Of a stretch of 64,000 nucleotides of DNA, positions 43,621-52,659 are shown piece by piece; positions within the stretch are counted from its first letter, which is position 1, and every line of letters starts with the position of its first letter. The notes below the pieces were generated by a model. That model was not told the origin of the DNA, did not search any database, and saw only the letters and a program-made list of their open reading frames with translations. A program made the position numbers and the translations under genes. The stretch spans positions 62,001 to 126,000 of the forward strand of contig NZ_JASZYV010000002.1 of assembly GCF_030316895.1 (NCBI RefSeq), read 5' to 3'. The DNA is from Variovorax dokdonensis (GTDB lineage Bacteria > Pseudomonadota > Gammaproteobacteria > Burkholderiales > Burkholderiaceae_C).

Positions 43621-44256
43621 CTAGCAAAGCCGAGGATCGCCCGCTGTGGTCACTCGCGGGTCACACATGCGAACTTGCCCTGCGTTGCTTACCATCAGAC
43701 GTAGCGCAACGTAGTTCGTGCTTTCGGAGACGCCGGTCACGTCAATTCGAGCCAGCGAGGCTGGATCCACAGGCCTACCGAAACCATTGAAGGTGATGGA
43801 GTTAGCAGACTTTTCACCGTCCACTTGCAATGCCTTGACGGCAAGTTGGCTGGTTGCGTCTGCGCCGGCCGCCCGCCCCTGAACGATGCGAGGGGATGAA
43901 GTCGTAGATGGATCATCTCCGCAGTGGCCTGTAGGCGCGTTGATGCTGACGATCCAAGAGGGGCTGGTGGACGAAAGCGTGCAGCCGTCGCCGAGAGCGC
44001 TGGGATCGGTCAAATCGATCATCCAGAAGGTGACGCTTTCATTGCGGCGAACGGCTTCGTTGCGGGCGGTTTCCAGACCATTCTGCAAAGACTGGGTAGC
44101 GCTGCGAATTCGTGCGTTCGCCATCCAATTGCCGATCATTGGCATGGCGGCGAACATGAGGATACCGAGCACCGCCAGTGTCACAACGATTTCGACGACC
44201 GTGAAGCCGCGCTGACCGCCTTGCGGCGCCCCTGAATGACGCTTGTTGTTCAGCAC
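43621..44256 (-). CDS. fimT: Minor pilin FimT/GspH-type, operon 1
   Basis: Protein of about 211 residues. The leader ends at G17 (GGQRG), then [22 protein letters not shown] with Glu at +5, followed by the GspH/FimT block [28 protein letters not shown]. It ends in a short Cys-containing tail (MCDPR ... RLC). FimT belongs to the minor-pilin set, and in some species it binds DNA during uptake. The start is probably GTG 44256, which overlaps the pilE stop (GTGCTGA); GTG 44280 is possible. Confidence 0.88.
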   Translation of the reverse strand: MLNNKRHSGAPQGGQRGFTVVEIVVTLAVLGILMFAAMPMIGNWMANARIRSATQSLQNGLETARNEAVRRNESVTFWMIDLTDPSALGDGCTLSSTSPSWIVSINAPTGHCGDDPSTTSSPRIVQGRAAGADATSQLAVKALQVDGEKSANSITFNGFGRPVDPASLARIDVTGVSESTNYVALRLMVSNAGQVRMCDPRVTTAGDPRLC

Positions 44257-44738
44257 GATGCGCTTTTCACTAGCCAGCACTGCGCACTCACCGTCGACCC
44301 TTTGAATTTGGTCGTTGTGCGCTTTCCCAGCTCGTTGATGGTGTAAACGTGACCAACCGCTTGTCCGCTGCTTCCGGTGGCCGTGATCGTGAAGCTCTGC
44401 TGCGTCGTGTCGCCGGTGGCGGTACCAGTTTGGCAGCCGAAGGTGAAATGATCGGTTGCCGCAAAGCCGTTCCAGCTGTTGGCGGTTGGATCATTGGCAC
44501 AAGCCGCAGCGCTCCCGTAGTTCCTGTTGTCCTGGTAGTACTGCTCCATCTTCGAGCGATAGCTGGCCAGTTCACCAAACGCTTCGGCGACTTGGCCGCG
44601 GCGGATGTAGTCGTTGTAGCTTGGCACCGCGATAGCCGCGAGGATCGCAATGACTGCGACCACGATCATCAGTTCAATCAAGGTGAAGCCATTCACGCCG
44701 GAGCGGGTAAGGTTTGGCGTCGGTTTTTTAGTGCACAT
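44250..44738 (-). CDS. pilE: PilE-type minor pilin, operon 1
   Basis: Protein of about 162 residues with the leader [17 protein letters not shown] cut before [20 protein letters not shown]. The PilE pattern [19 protein letters not shown] follows, and C-terminal cysteines ([12 protein letters not shown]) close a loop. ATG 44762 is an alternative that lengthens the leader to 25 residues; neither start has a clear ribosome site. It opens operon 1 (pilE-fimT-pilV-pilW-pilX-pilY1). Tandem 21-base repeats lie about 90-130 bases upstream. Confidence 0.9.
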   Translation of the reverse strand: MCTKKPTPNLTRSGVNGFTLIELMIVVAVIAILAAIAVPSYNDYIRRGQVAEAFGELASYRSKMEQYYQDNRNYGSAAACANDPTANSWNGFAATDHFTFGCQTGTATGDTTQQSFTITATGSSGQAVGHVYTINELGKRTTTKFKGSTVSAQCWLVKSASC

Positions 44739-44762
44739 GTGGCCAAATGGTTTGACGAACAT

Positions 44763-44969
44763 AGCGATACGACGGTTTGTCGTTTCGAGTTTGGATAAGT
44801 GTCACCGAATGTGACGAAACCCGGGCGCCGCCCATCGGCGAAATTTCCCCGCTCATCGGAGACATTTCCCAATCCTTGGCGGCAAATGAGCACTTTTGCA
44901 CGCTTGAACGCGCGCTATGTTTGCGGTTGCCCACTTCGGGCAGCTATCCCTGTCGGCTGGAGGCGTGCC
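44763..44969 (-). promoter_or_regulatory. Upstream region of minor-pilin operon 1 with tandem 21-bp repeats and an inverted repeat
   Basis: Two tandem 21-base units (44830-44850 and 44851-44871) share the pattern GC(C/T)CATCGG(C/A)GA(A/C)ATTTCCC. On the transcribed strand they carry GAAATTTC and GAAATGTC. Closer to the gene is the inverted repeat GTCAC-N5-GTGAC (44801-44815). GAAATGTC also occurs upstream of pilA in the same orientation, hinting at a shared activator. I looked for a GG-N10-GC sigma-54 element and did not find one. Confidence 0.5.
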
Positions 44970-45479
44970 TCAGCAGCTGGCTTGTGACGTCAGCCAGCAA
45001 CTCTCATTGACCGCCTGGCCCCTGAACTGCAAGGTCCCGTGCCGGGCCAAATGGTCGATCGTGAAGGTGTACCCGGCAACGGCACTGCCAGCCTTGCCGG
45101 AGGCGACGATGACGTAGCCCGCCTGGTCGGCCTGCACGGTGCAGCGGTAGTTGAAAGAATGTGCGCCACGCGGCGCGAAGTCATTCCAGGCCGCGGCGGA
45201 AGGATCGTCCGCGCAAGCATTGCCGGCGGAATTGCCGAAGCGGTTGTTGTCCTGAAAGTAGTGCTCCATCCGCAGCCTGAACTCGGCCAGGCCATTGAAG
45301 GCCTCGGGCAACTGGGCTTGACGCTGGTAGTCCGAGTAGGCGGGCAGCGCGAAGGTGCCGAGGATGCCCACCACGACCATCACCATCATCACTTCCAACA
45401 AAGAAAAGCCGCCATTGGCGGCGGGTTGGGTGCGGTTTGCCAGCTGATGGCATTTGCGGGAAAGGCGTGGGCGGAACAA
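44970..45479 (-). CDS. PilE-like pilin at the end of minor-pilin operon 2
   Basis: Protein of about 169 residues. The leader runs from TTG 45479 to G24 (QPAANGG), then FSLLEVMMVMVVVGILGTFALP with Glu at +5, PAYSDYQRQAQLPEAFNGLAEFRLRM and a C-terminal cysteine pair (ESCWLTSQASC) very like PilE of operon 1. No ATG or GTG precedes the helix in this frame, so TTG is the only standard start and the true start is uncertain. It lies 135 bases after pilY1 of operon 2, giving the pilY1-pilE order known from Pseudomonas. Confidence 0.82.
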   Translation of the reverse strand: MFRPRLSRKCHQLANRTQPAANGGFSLLEVMMVMVVVGILGTFALPAYSDYQRQAQLPEAFNGLAEFRLRMEHYFQDNNRFGNSAGNACADDPSAAAWNDFAPRGAHSFNYRCTVQADQAGYVIVASGKAGSAVAGYTFTIDHLARHGTLQFRGQAVNESCWLTSQASC

Positions 45480-45614
45480 TCTGAAATCCGATGGAGGCTG
45501 CTTCGGGTTCAGATTGTGAATATTCGTGGCCCTATCGCGAACGTTCAGCGCCTCTCACGGAGCCCGCATCCGTGCACCTCTACACGGACGCGCCCTTCGC
45601 TTTGGCGGCGCGCG

Positions 45615-48600
45615 TTACTCCCGCACCACTTCGCGCCACATCACCCGCGTCGGCGTCGTCGAATTCGGCGCCGCCACATTGAAGGTGCGCGTGCCGCCGT
45701 CGGAGGTTCGCACGAGGATTTTGGCCCCGCCGCCGGGCAGGCCGACGGGTTGCACCCGGCTGGAAAGCACGTTGCCGACAAAGCGGCTGACCAGGTCGCC
45801 TTGCGCGCCGCCTGTGCTGTAGTCCAGGAAGTAGAGGTTCGAGCTTCCGCCTGGCGAGCAAGGGTCGCTGGCCGGCGTGTTGGTGGTGAACGACAGGATG
45901 CCGGCGAACAAGACGGGGTTGGTGGTGGAGCGTTCGCCGCTGGGCGCGGGCGCGAGGTCCAGCACCCAGCCGCGCTTGACGGCCAGGTTGACCGGGTTTG
46001 AGCTGAGGTTGATCTCGCCGTTGTTCGACGGCGTGGCGCTTTGCGCCACCAGTTGGCTGCGCAGCGGAAGGATGGTGGGCGCCGCCGATCTGTCGTCCAC
46101 CAGGCCGTAGAAGGATTGGCGCTGGGTCGCATTGGCGTTGGCGCTCGGGTTGCCGGGAATGTCCGATGCCCCCAGGTAGCGCCCGGTGCCGACAAAGACC
46201 ATCCGCTTGCCGCTCACCACGCCGAGTTCGGGCGCTTCGGTCACGGGCTGCGGATTGCCTTGGGCATCCACCAAGGTGGCCAGCAGAGCCACCGACCAGC
46301 TGCTGGAGGTGTCGCCCGAAAGGTCGAAGCGCCACATGTTGCCCAGTAGGTCGCCGCCGTAGACGGCGTCGACCGTGTCGTCCGTGCCGGGGCTGAGCAG
46401 GTAGGCGCTGATGCGTGCCAGACCGCTCGGCGTGCTGCTCGATCCGGCAGCGGTGGTCAACGTTCGGATCACCGCGCCGGTGGCGGTGTCGAGCACGAAC
46501 AAGCGCCCTCGTCCGTCGCCGCCGGTGCTGCTGCCGTTGTTGTAGCCCGAGGTGACCAGCGTCACCCAGCCGGCGGCCCGCGTCTTGATGGTGATGGGGC
46601 TGCCATAGGTGTAGCCGATGTTGCTGCGCGTGGTGGCATCGGTGGCTGCGTTCGGAAATTCCCACATCGCCTTGGCCGCCACCTCGGCATCGGTGGTGGC
46701 CGAGGGGGCAGTCACGTTCAGCGCGTAGTAACCGCGCCCGCCTTTGCCCAGGCCGCCGACCAGCACGGTAGCCCATTGCGGGGCGGGCGGCACCGGCCGG
46801 TATTGGCTGGTGTTGGACAGGTCCACGTCGGTGGCCGTGGGTGTCGCATCGACGAAATAACGATGCTGGAACAGCGACTGCTGGCTCAGGCCCACCAATG
46901 CACTGGTGCCGGACTCGCTGGCCGACAGCGGCTCGCGCAGCAGGGCCCCGGGCACGTAGGCCCACATCTCTTCGCCGGTGTCGGCGTTGAAGGCGTGGAG
47001 CATGCCGTCGTTGGCGCCCTGGTAGACCACCTTGGTCCTCGTGGCCGCCGGGCCACCCTTGTAAGCCGAGTAGCCGTTGTCGGTGTAGCTGGCGCGGGGC
47101 GCCGACACGTACGAAGCCTCGGCATTGACGATGTCGCCCAGCACGTGCAGCCGCTGCCGATAGGGTTGGGCGGGGTTGCTGCCGTCGCCTTCGCGGCTGC
47201 GGTCGCCGCGCAGGTAGGCCATCACCGCCGAGGCGTCGCCGGGCCCCGGCGGGCTGGAGGGCGACGCGAGCCGGTCGGCTTGGGCGCCGAGCCCGGCGGC
47301 GGTGAAGGGAACGCCTTGCGCGCCGTCGTAGCTGGCCACCAGTCGGCTGCCGAAGGGCTTGGCATCCAGGCCCGGCTGCGCCGACCAGAGCGGCGTGGCA
47401 GACAGCACGCCCGTGCTCGTGTCGATGGCAAAGGCTTGCAGGTCGCCATACCAGGCGCCTGAGTTGAAGGTGGACGTAAAGGCCACGTTGTCACCCGACT
47501 GGACATTCGGGTTGCTCACCGCCACGGCCGATGCAGACCCGCTGCGGTTGACGATGTCGTTCAGGATCGAGCCGAGGGCCGTGCGCAGCCGCTCCGGGTC
47601 GGGCGAGTTGAAGTATTCGCCGTGCCCGTTCAACGCGGCATGCCAAAGGTCGTCGATGGCGGTCGGGTCGCTTTCTCGCGGCAAGGGCCAGCCATCGCTG
47701 CCGGTGGGCGGCGTGCTCAACGTGCCGCTCGCGCCCAGGCCGATGGTGTAGGTCGTCATGTGCTGCCAGGTGGCAGGGTCCGACCGGTTGGCCTGCACCT
47801 TGCCGGCCGAGTCGCCGGTCATGTCGCTGATCCAATGACGCATGGCCACGTCGGCCAAGGTGTTGCTGCTGCCGCTGCCGCCGTAGAAGGGCGCGGGAAA
47901 GCGCTCGCCCGCGACCAGTGGCGTGCCGGATACGGGGTCGTTGCGCACCAGGCCGGTGTCGGGGTCGTTGTAGACATCGGCGGGCAGTGGCGGCACCGTG
48001 TCGTCGGTGTTGCCCACGCTCACGTCGTTCGACGTCCAGTAGCCGTCGGTCGACAGGATGGCGTAGTTGGGCGTGCACGACAGCGGCACCGTCTGGCTGC
48101 GCGCACCGCCGGGCGTTCCGGCCATGCGGCCGCTTCGGTAGTAGCGCCCGGCGCGGTCCAGCGCCTCCACCAGAGGTGTGCCGCCCCTGGGTTCGATGCC
48201 GTAGAGCTGGTTGAACCAGCGCTGCTTCTGCGTGCTGCCGAAGTCGTCCAGTGCCACGAAAAAGCTGCCGTTGTTGTTCTCCCGGCCGAGGTTGTCGTTG
48301 ATGGTGGCAAAGCCCACGCGCAGCTTGTCGTCCAGGCTGGCAAAGGCCAGCCCCAGCGATGTCTTGGCTGTCTGCAGCCGGGTACGGTAGTAGCTGAACC
48401 AGTTGGCAAAGTTCTGCAGTTCTTCGGTGTAGGTGCACACGCTCGCGCCCAGGCAGTCCGTCCGCGTCGCGGCCTTGGGGTAGGTGGCGAAGTCGGCATC
48501 GATCAGCACCTCGGTGTAGTTGCTGTCGTTGTCCTGGCTGCTGCTGCCGTCTTCGGTGCCGCTGCCTGTCCACTGGAAGTAGAAGGCGAAGCGCTCGTAC

Positions 48601-49130
48601 GGGGTGTCGCGAAACAGGTCCGGGTTGTCGGCGCAGGTGAAGCTGGCGCCGAAGGTGCTGCTCGAACGCGGCAGGGCGGGCGGCGAACCCGAGCCCCAGC
48701 AAATTCGCGTCAGATCGACCGTCCGGCCGCCGATGAACGGGTCCGTTGGCGCGGCGTATGGATTGGCCGCGGCCATCGGCCGCGTGAAGCCAGGCGCGCT
48801 GGCATCGTATCGAACCGGCGGCCGATAGGTGATGGCCGGGTTGTAGTACAGGCGGTTGAAGGTGGGCGAGTAATAGGCACGCCGCCGGTTGTCGTATTCG
48901 CGGGCGGCATCGGTGCCGGTGATCGAGCCCCACTCCATGCTCTGCGAGTTGTCCAGGATGAACAGCACGTTCGGCTTGACGCCGCTTTGCACCGACAGCG
49001 GCACGTCCGACAGGTCGGTCGACGCGCCGTGCGCCATCGGCACCAGCGCACCCAGCGCGCAGCACGCGAGGATGCCGGCGCGGGCATGCCGACGTGCAGC
49101 ACGAGCAAGGGTGAAGGCGAAGCGATGCAT
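45615..49130 (-). CDS. pilY1: PilY1-type pilus tip adhesin/biogenesis protein, operon 2
   Basis: Secreted protein of 1171 residues with a signal peptide to about residue 36 (MAHGA). The N-terminal VWA-like site is VLFILDNSQSMEWGS, where the usual Gly of DxSGS is Gln. The C-terminal beta-propeller has YQGANDGMLHAFNA, WAYVPGALLREPL, GGLGKGGRGYYALNV and a Ca-loop-like GGDGRGRLFVLD near residue 870. It ends MWREVVRE. It is diverged from the operon 1 paralogue and lacks the latter's Thr-rich insert. Probable role: tip adhesin and retraction modulator used with the operon 2 minor pilins. It begins 13 bases after pilX2. Confidence 0.93.
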   Translation of the reverse strand: MHRFAFTLARAARRHARAGILACCALGALVPMAHGASTDLSDVPLSVQSGVKPNVLFILDNSQSMEWGSITGTDAAREYDNRRRAYYSPTFNRLYYNPAITYRPPVRYDASAPGFTRPMAAANPYAAPTDPFIGGRTVDLTRICWGSGSPPALPRSSSTFGASFTCADNPDLFRDTPYERFAFYFQWTGSGTEDGSSSQDNDSNYTEVLIDADFATYPKAATRTDCLGASVCTYTEELQNFANWFSYYRTRLQTAKTSLGLAFASLDDKLRVGFATINDNLGRENNNGSFFVALDDFGSTQKQRWFNQLYGIEPRGGTPLVEALDRAGRYYRSGRMAGTPGGARSQTVPLSCTPNYAILSTDGYWTSNDVSVGNTDDTVPPLPADVYNDPDTGLVRNDPVSGTPLVAGERFPAPFYGGSGSSNTLADVAMRHWISDMTGDSAGKVQANRSDPATWQHMTTYTIGLGASGTLSTPPTGSDGWPLPRESDPTAIDDLWHAALNGHGEYFNSPDPERLRTALGSILNDIVNRSGSASAVAVSNPNVQSGDNVAFTSTFNSGAWYGDLQAFAIDTSTGVLSATPLWSAQPGLDAKPFGSRLVASYDGAQGVPFTAAGLGAQADRLASPSSPPGPGDASAVMAYLRGDRSREGDGSNPAQPYRQRLHVLGDIVNAEASYVSAPRASYTDNGYSAYKGGPAATRTKVVYQGANDGMLHAFNADTGEEMWAYVPGALLREPLSASESGTSALVGLSQQSLFQHRYFVDATPTATDVDLSNTSQYRPVPPAPQWATVLVGGLGKGGRGYYALNVTAPSATTDAEVAAKAMWEFPNAATDATTRSNIGYTYGSPITIKTRAAGWVTLVTSGYNNGSSTGGDGRGRLFVLDTATGAVIRTLTTAAGSSSTPSGLARISAYLLSPGTDDTVDAVYGGDLLGNMWRFDLSGDTSSSWSVALLATLVDAQGNPQPVTEAPELGVVSGKRMVFVGTGRYLGASDIPGNPSANANATQRQSFYGLVDDRSAAPTILPLRSQLVAQSATPSNNGEINLSSNPVNLAVKRGWVLDLAPAPSGERSTTNPVLFAGILSFTTNTPASDPCSPGGSSNLYFLDYSTGGAQGDLVSRFVGNVLSSRVQPVGLPGGGAKILVRTSDGGTRTFNVAAPNSTTPTRVMWREVVRE

Positions 49131-49143
49131 GTCGTGCGTCCCT

Positions 49144-49812
49144 TCAGCCGAACGGCACCTCGACCACCGTCTGCACCAGGCTGCTGGTGTTGCGCGGGCC
49201 CTGCACGCGCACCGTCACTCGGTAATGGATGGTGGGGCGCGTCGGCGGCGCCATCATGATTCCGCCGAACACATGGGTGGTCTGCGCGTGGCTGCTGCGG
49301 TCGTTGCCCGCCGAGCCCGCCGTCGAAAACGGCTTGCCTCCCACGCACTTGGCCGCCAGTATGGTCACGGTGTCTGCCGGCAACGGCTCGTCGATGCACA
49401 GCCGGTCGATCACGTACTGCACGCGATAGAGCGCCGAGTCGGTGCAAGACACCGTCCCTTCCTGGGCAGAGGGCGACCAGCACGGCACATTGCTCCAGTC
49501 GATCGAGCTCGGCACACCCCAGGCATCCACGTTCTGCATGAAGCGGAAGTACTTGTTCGGCACGTCCACGTTGGCGCTGGCCAGCGCGGGCAGCTCGCTG
49601 AAAGCGCGCTCCGCGCCGGTATCGGCCGCGCCAGTTGCGGCCTGGCGGAAGGCGAGGTTGCCGGCGATCACGCCGGCCGTGTCCGATGTGCGCAGCAAGG
49701 CCAGCGCCGCCAGAGACAGCACCAGCAAGGCAATCAGCGCCACATAGACGACGAAGCCGCGCTGCGTGTTGAGGCGATGGGCGCTATGGACGCGCTGGGT
49801 GCGGTTGTTCAT
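49144..49812 (-). CDS. pilX: Minor pilin PilX, operon 2
   Basis: Protein of 222 residues. The leader ends at G19 (LNTQRG), followed by FVVYVALIALLVLSLAALALLRTSDTAG, with no Glu at +5, as usual for PilX. Cysteine pairs occur in the soluble part, and VRVQGPRNTSSLVQTVVEV ends the protein. The longer upstream open frame is a shadow of pilW2. ATG 49812 overlaps the pilW2 stop by four bases (ATGA). Confidence 0.9.
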   Translation of the reverse strand: MNNRTQRVHSAHRLNTQRGFVVYVALIALLVLSLAALALLRTSDTAGVIAGNLAFRQAATGAADTGAERAFSELPALASANVDVPNKYFRFMQNVDAWGVPSSIDWSNVPCWSPSAQEGTVSCTDSALYRVQYVIDRLCIDEPLPADTVTILAAKCVGGKPFSTAGSAGNDRSSHAQTTHVFGGIMMAPPTRPTIHYRVTVRVQGPRNTSSLVQTVVEVPFG

Positions 49813-50969
49813 TGCAGGTTGGCCCAGAGAACGTTGCGCAGGGGCATGACCGCGTCGAAGCTGCGATAGCGGTAGCAGCGCCAATCGGGGTCGTTGCTCA
49901 GGTCGATGTCGGGGCCGTCCGGCCAGCTGATGGGCGGCACGCTTGTCACGCTGCAGGCGCCGGTAGTGGGGTCGGGTCTTTCCTTGAGGGCGCTTCGCAC
50001 CACGATGGCGAGCCGCACGGCCTTGATGCGGCGCTGGTCGGTGGTGGTCGGCAAAGCCCAGTTGCCGCTGGGCCCCAGCGTCGCGCTGACCCACTGGTTC
50101 ACCACCTGACTGCCGGCGTCGCTGATGCCGTATTGCGCCTTCATGGCGACGACGTTGCTCGCCACATCGACCTGCCGGCTGGAGGTGAAATAGTCGGTCG
50201 CCACCAGCGACCCGTTGGCCACCGAGTAGGTGCGTTGCAGCAGCGCGCCCACGTCGTGGATGCGCGGGTTGCTGCTGAAGTCCGAAGGCCAGGCCAGATC
50301 GCCCATGGCCCCATCCGGTGGGTTGTAGTTGGGCGCCGCAGCGGTGCCGGTGGCGGGGTCGTGCGAGAGCACGACCGTGTCCGGGCTGAGCACGCTCGGT
50401 TCGCTGGCGGTGATGCGCATCAGCGCGCAGTCGTTCTTGTCGTCGGTCAGCCAGACAAAACCGCCCACCCCGGACAAGCCCACCTTGCTCGCCGGCTGAA
50501 GCTTGGCGGCGGTGCCGTTGGGCACGGCGGTCACGTTCTGCAGGAGGCCGTCGGCCACGTTGGCGCGGATCGACGTGCCCCACAGTACCGTCAGGCGGTC
50601 CGACGCGCCGGGTGCGGTCCCGCCGTCGGTGATGCGCACCGGTGCGACGCCGGGAAAGTCCGGCACCGGGCCGTTGGCACCGCCGTCGTCGAAGTAGGTG
50701 AAGTAGCGCGCGCACACCATCGTGTCGGCGCCGGGCATGCCGTATCCGGCGGCCAGCACGTCGCGCGAGAGGATCGACAGGCTGAGCATGCCGCCCTGCT
50801 GCGCATCGGCGCCGGCGGAGGTGCTGCGCCGCAGGCTCTCGTTGCCGCTCAGCACCATGTAGATCACGAGGGACACCACCAGCCCCACCACCAGTCCGAC
50901 CATCAGTTCCACCAGGCTCAGGCCGCGCTGGCGCGCCGCGCGAAGGGTGGAGTGGTGTCGGACTGGCAT
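49809..50969 (-). CDS. pilW: Minor pilin PilW, operon 2
   Basis: Protein of 386 residues with the leader MPVRHHSTLRAARQRG, cleavage before LSLVELMVGLVVGLVVSLVIYMVLSG (Glu at +5), and a globular domain ending AVMPLRNVLWANLQ, the same terminal motif as PilW1. It is a component of the minor-pilin priming complex. It starts 4 bases after pilV2 and is translationally coupled to pilX2. Confidence 0.93.
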   Translation of the reverse strand: MPVRHHSTLRAARQRGLSLVELMVGLVVGLVVSLVIYMVLSGNESLRRSTSAGADAQQGGMLSLSILSRDVLAAGYGMPGADTMVCARYFTYFDDGGANGPVPDFPGVAPVRITDGGTAPGASDRLTVLWGTSIRANVADGLLQNVTAVPNGTAAKLQPASKVGLSGVGGFVWLTDDKNDCALMRITASEPSVLSPDTVVLSHDPATGTAAAPNYNPPDGAMGDLAWPSDFSSNPRIHDVGALLQRTYSVANGSLVATDYFTSSRQVDVASNVVAMKAQYGISDAGSQVVNQWVSATLGPSGNWALPTTTDQRRIKAVRLAIVVRSALKERPDPTTGACSVTSVPPISWPDGPDIDLSNDPDWRCYRYRSFDAVMPLRNVLWANLQ

Positions 50970-50973
50970 GGCG

Positions 50974-51426
50974 CTAGCCCCGGATCTGCGTGGTCATCGA
51001 GAAGTTGTGCGGCGTCTCGTCCTGCGGTGTCTGCCAGCACAGCGTGAGCGTCACGGTGTTGTTGGCGCTGACCACCACCTTGTGCCGCAGGCCCGCCGCG
51101 CCGGGCAAGGCGCCGGGGTTGTCCAGGTCGGTCAAGCCCTGGAGCCATTCGTTCACCACGGGATTGGCGCTGTTGTTGCCGCCGGCCGGGCAGGTGGCGC
51201 TCACGTCCGCATTGAGCGCGTAGGTCGGCACGTTGAACCGGTCCAGCCACATCCGCCCCACCAGCTGGTCGGCCAGCAAGCTGGCCTTAGAGCGGTAGTC
51301 GGCGTCGCGCACGGCGCGGATGGCGGTGGCCTGCAGCCCTACGACGCCCAGAATGGCGAAGGAAAAGATGGCAATGGCCACCAGTGCCTCGATCAGCATG
51401 ATGCCACGCTGCGTGCTGCGCTTCAT
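50974..51426 (-). CDS. pilV: Minor pilin PilV, operon 2
   Basis: Protein of 150 residues. The short leader MKRSTQRG is followed by IMLIEALVAIAIFSFAILGVVGLQ (Glu at +5), then the PilV pattern LLADQLVGRMWLDRFNVP. The C-terminus has CWQTPQDETPHNFSMTTQI. ATG 51426 overlaps the fimT2 stop by four bases. Confidence 0.93.
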   Translation of the reverse strand: MKRSTQRGIMLIEALVAIAIFSFAILGVVGLQATAIRAVRDADYRSKASLLADQLVGRMWLDRFNVPTYALNADVSATCPAGGNNSANPVVNEWLQGLTDLDNPGALPGAAGLRHKVVVSANNTVTLTLCWQTPQDETPHNFSMTTQIRG

Positions 51427-52079
51427 GATGCGCACCCCTGCGGGTTGTCCGCCAGCGACAACGCCGGATCGCACAGCCGCATGTCGCCACCCGGGCCAAG
51501 CAGGATGCGCAGCGGGCGCGATCCCGTCGGCCCGGTGATGTCGATCTGCCGAGCCGTCGTACCCAGGCTCAGGCGACCGGTGGCGCTGAAGCTGATCGTC
51601 GCCGGCAAACCCGCGCCCGCCGCGGCGGTGCTTGCATTAGGCGCATCGGCCAGCCCGGCGCGGGCGGTGGAGCGGCTGGAATCGTCACGCCTGACCTGCA
51701 CCACCTGGCTGGCGTCGGGCACGGTGGGGCTTTCCGGCGTGGCGGCCATCACGGTCCAATCGGTGCCGCCCGAGACCGGCTCGCCGCGCAGCGTGTTTTC
51801 CAGCCGCAGCGCCACGGTCATGTTGCGCCGTATCGACTCGGTGCGCGCCAGGGCCAGCCCGCTCATCAGCGATTCCGCCGACGCCCGGATCTGCCCATTC
51901 TGGATAAAGCCCGAGAAGCTCGGGTAGGCCACCATCGCCAGGATGGCGATGAGCACGATCGTCACCATCAACTCGACCAGCGTGAAGCCGGCGGTGCCCG
52001 CGCCTTGCCGAGCGCCCCGGGGCCTCAGGGCTTGCGCAGCACCCAGATGTCCGGCTCGGTGCCGAAGTTCCAGGCGCAA
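51423..52079 (-). CDS. fimT: Minor pilin FimT/GspH-type, operon 2 (start uncertain)
   Basis: The mature part is clear: AG then FTLVELMVTIVLIAILAMVAYP with Glu at +5, QIRASAESLMSGLALARTESIRRNMTV, and a C-terminal MRLCDPALS...CAS. The start is not: no ATG or GTG lies between the upstream pilE2 sequence and the cleavage site in this frame. Candidates are TTG 52079 or 52088, or CTG 52028, the last overlapping the pilE2 stop and giving a 14-residue leader. The coordinate given uses TTG 52079. Confidence 0.8.
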   Translation of the reverse strand: MRLELRHRAGHLGAAQALRPRGARQGAGTAGFTLVELMVTIVLIAILAMVAYPSFSGFIQNGQIRASAESLMSGLALARTESIRRNMTVALRLENTLRGEPVSGGTDWTVMAATPESPTVPDASQVVQVRRDDSSRSTARAGLADAPNASTAAAGAGLPATISFSATGRLSLGTTARQIDITGPTGSRPLRILLGPGGDMRLCDPALSLADNPQGCAS

Positions 52080-52492
52080 CCGCTGCAAGCGCTGCTGCGG
52101 GTGCCCTTCTGGTCGATGCTGTAGGAAAGCCCGGCCACCGTGCCGCCCGTGCCCGTCGCCGTGGCCGTGTAGGCCTGGCCCGAGTTGGTGAGGGTGCAGG
52201 CGTAGCTGAAGTATTCGGCGTCGGGCGAGGCCGGCACCGCCACGCCGCAGGTGCTCCCCGAGCCGTAGCTGCGATGGTCCTGGTAGTACTGCTCCATCCG
52301 GGCGCGGAAGGTCATGAGGTTGGCTGGCGCTTCCTGCACGTGGCCGCGCCGGATGTAGTCGGTGTAGTTGGGATAGGCCACGGTCGCCAGGATCGCGACG
52401 ATGGCAACCGTCACCATCACCTCGATCAAGGTAAAGCCACGCAGCGCAGCACAACGCATCGCGCCCGAGGCGCGTGTGGCAGGCCGGTCCAT
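52025..52492 (-). CDS. pilE: PilE-type minor pilin, operon 2
   Basis: Protein of about 155 residues. The leader ends at G19 (AMRCAALRG), then FTLIEVMVTVAIVAILATVAYP with Glu at +5, NYTDYIRRGHVQEAPANLM, MEQYYQDHRSYG and cysteine pairs (SACSGCAW). It opens minor-pilin operon 2. ATG 52492 has AGGGA about ten bases before it; ATG 52546 and 52459 are alternatives. About 165 bases separate it from moaC upstream, enough for a promoter, but no sigma-54 element was found. Confidence 0.9.
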   Translation of the reverse strand: MDRPATRASGAMRCAALRGFTLIEVMVTVAIVAILATVAYPNYTDYIRRGHVQEAPANLMTFRARMEQYYQDHRSYGSGSTCGVAVPASPDAEYFSYACTLTNSGQAYTATATGTGGTVAGLSYSIDQKGTRSSACSGCAWNFGTEPDIWVLRKP

Positions 52493-52659
52493 GTGCGCGC
52501 ATCCCTGTCGATTGCCGGTGGGCAGTCTCTTGAAAACGAAGGTCATCAGACTGTCACTTTCCAGAGGGGGATAGACGCCGCCCAGCCATCTCCCGGGGCC
52601 GTTCATCGCCCCGATCGGTGTAGCGTTGTAAGCAGACCTGTCAGGCCGATACGTGATGT

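Noticed and set aside
44801..44815. GTCAC-N5-GTGAC as a CRP/Vfr site
   Set aside because: CRP sites read TGTGA-N6-TCACA; the half-sites here are in the opposite order and the spacing differs.
44738..44830. Sigma-54 promoter for minor-pilin operon 1
   Set aside because: No GG-N10-GC pair with a recognisable -24/-12 context was found on the minus strand.
45580..46965. 461-codon alternate frame inside pilY1 of operon 2
   Set aside because: Arg/Gly/Ala-rich composition and no motifs; the pilY1 frame carries the propeller and calcium-loop motifs.
49813..50715. N-terminal extension of the pilX2 frame
   Set aside because: It overlaps pilW2 in another frame and is Arg/Gln-rich noise; the true start is ATG 49812, with the leader and hydrophobic helix right after it.
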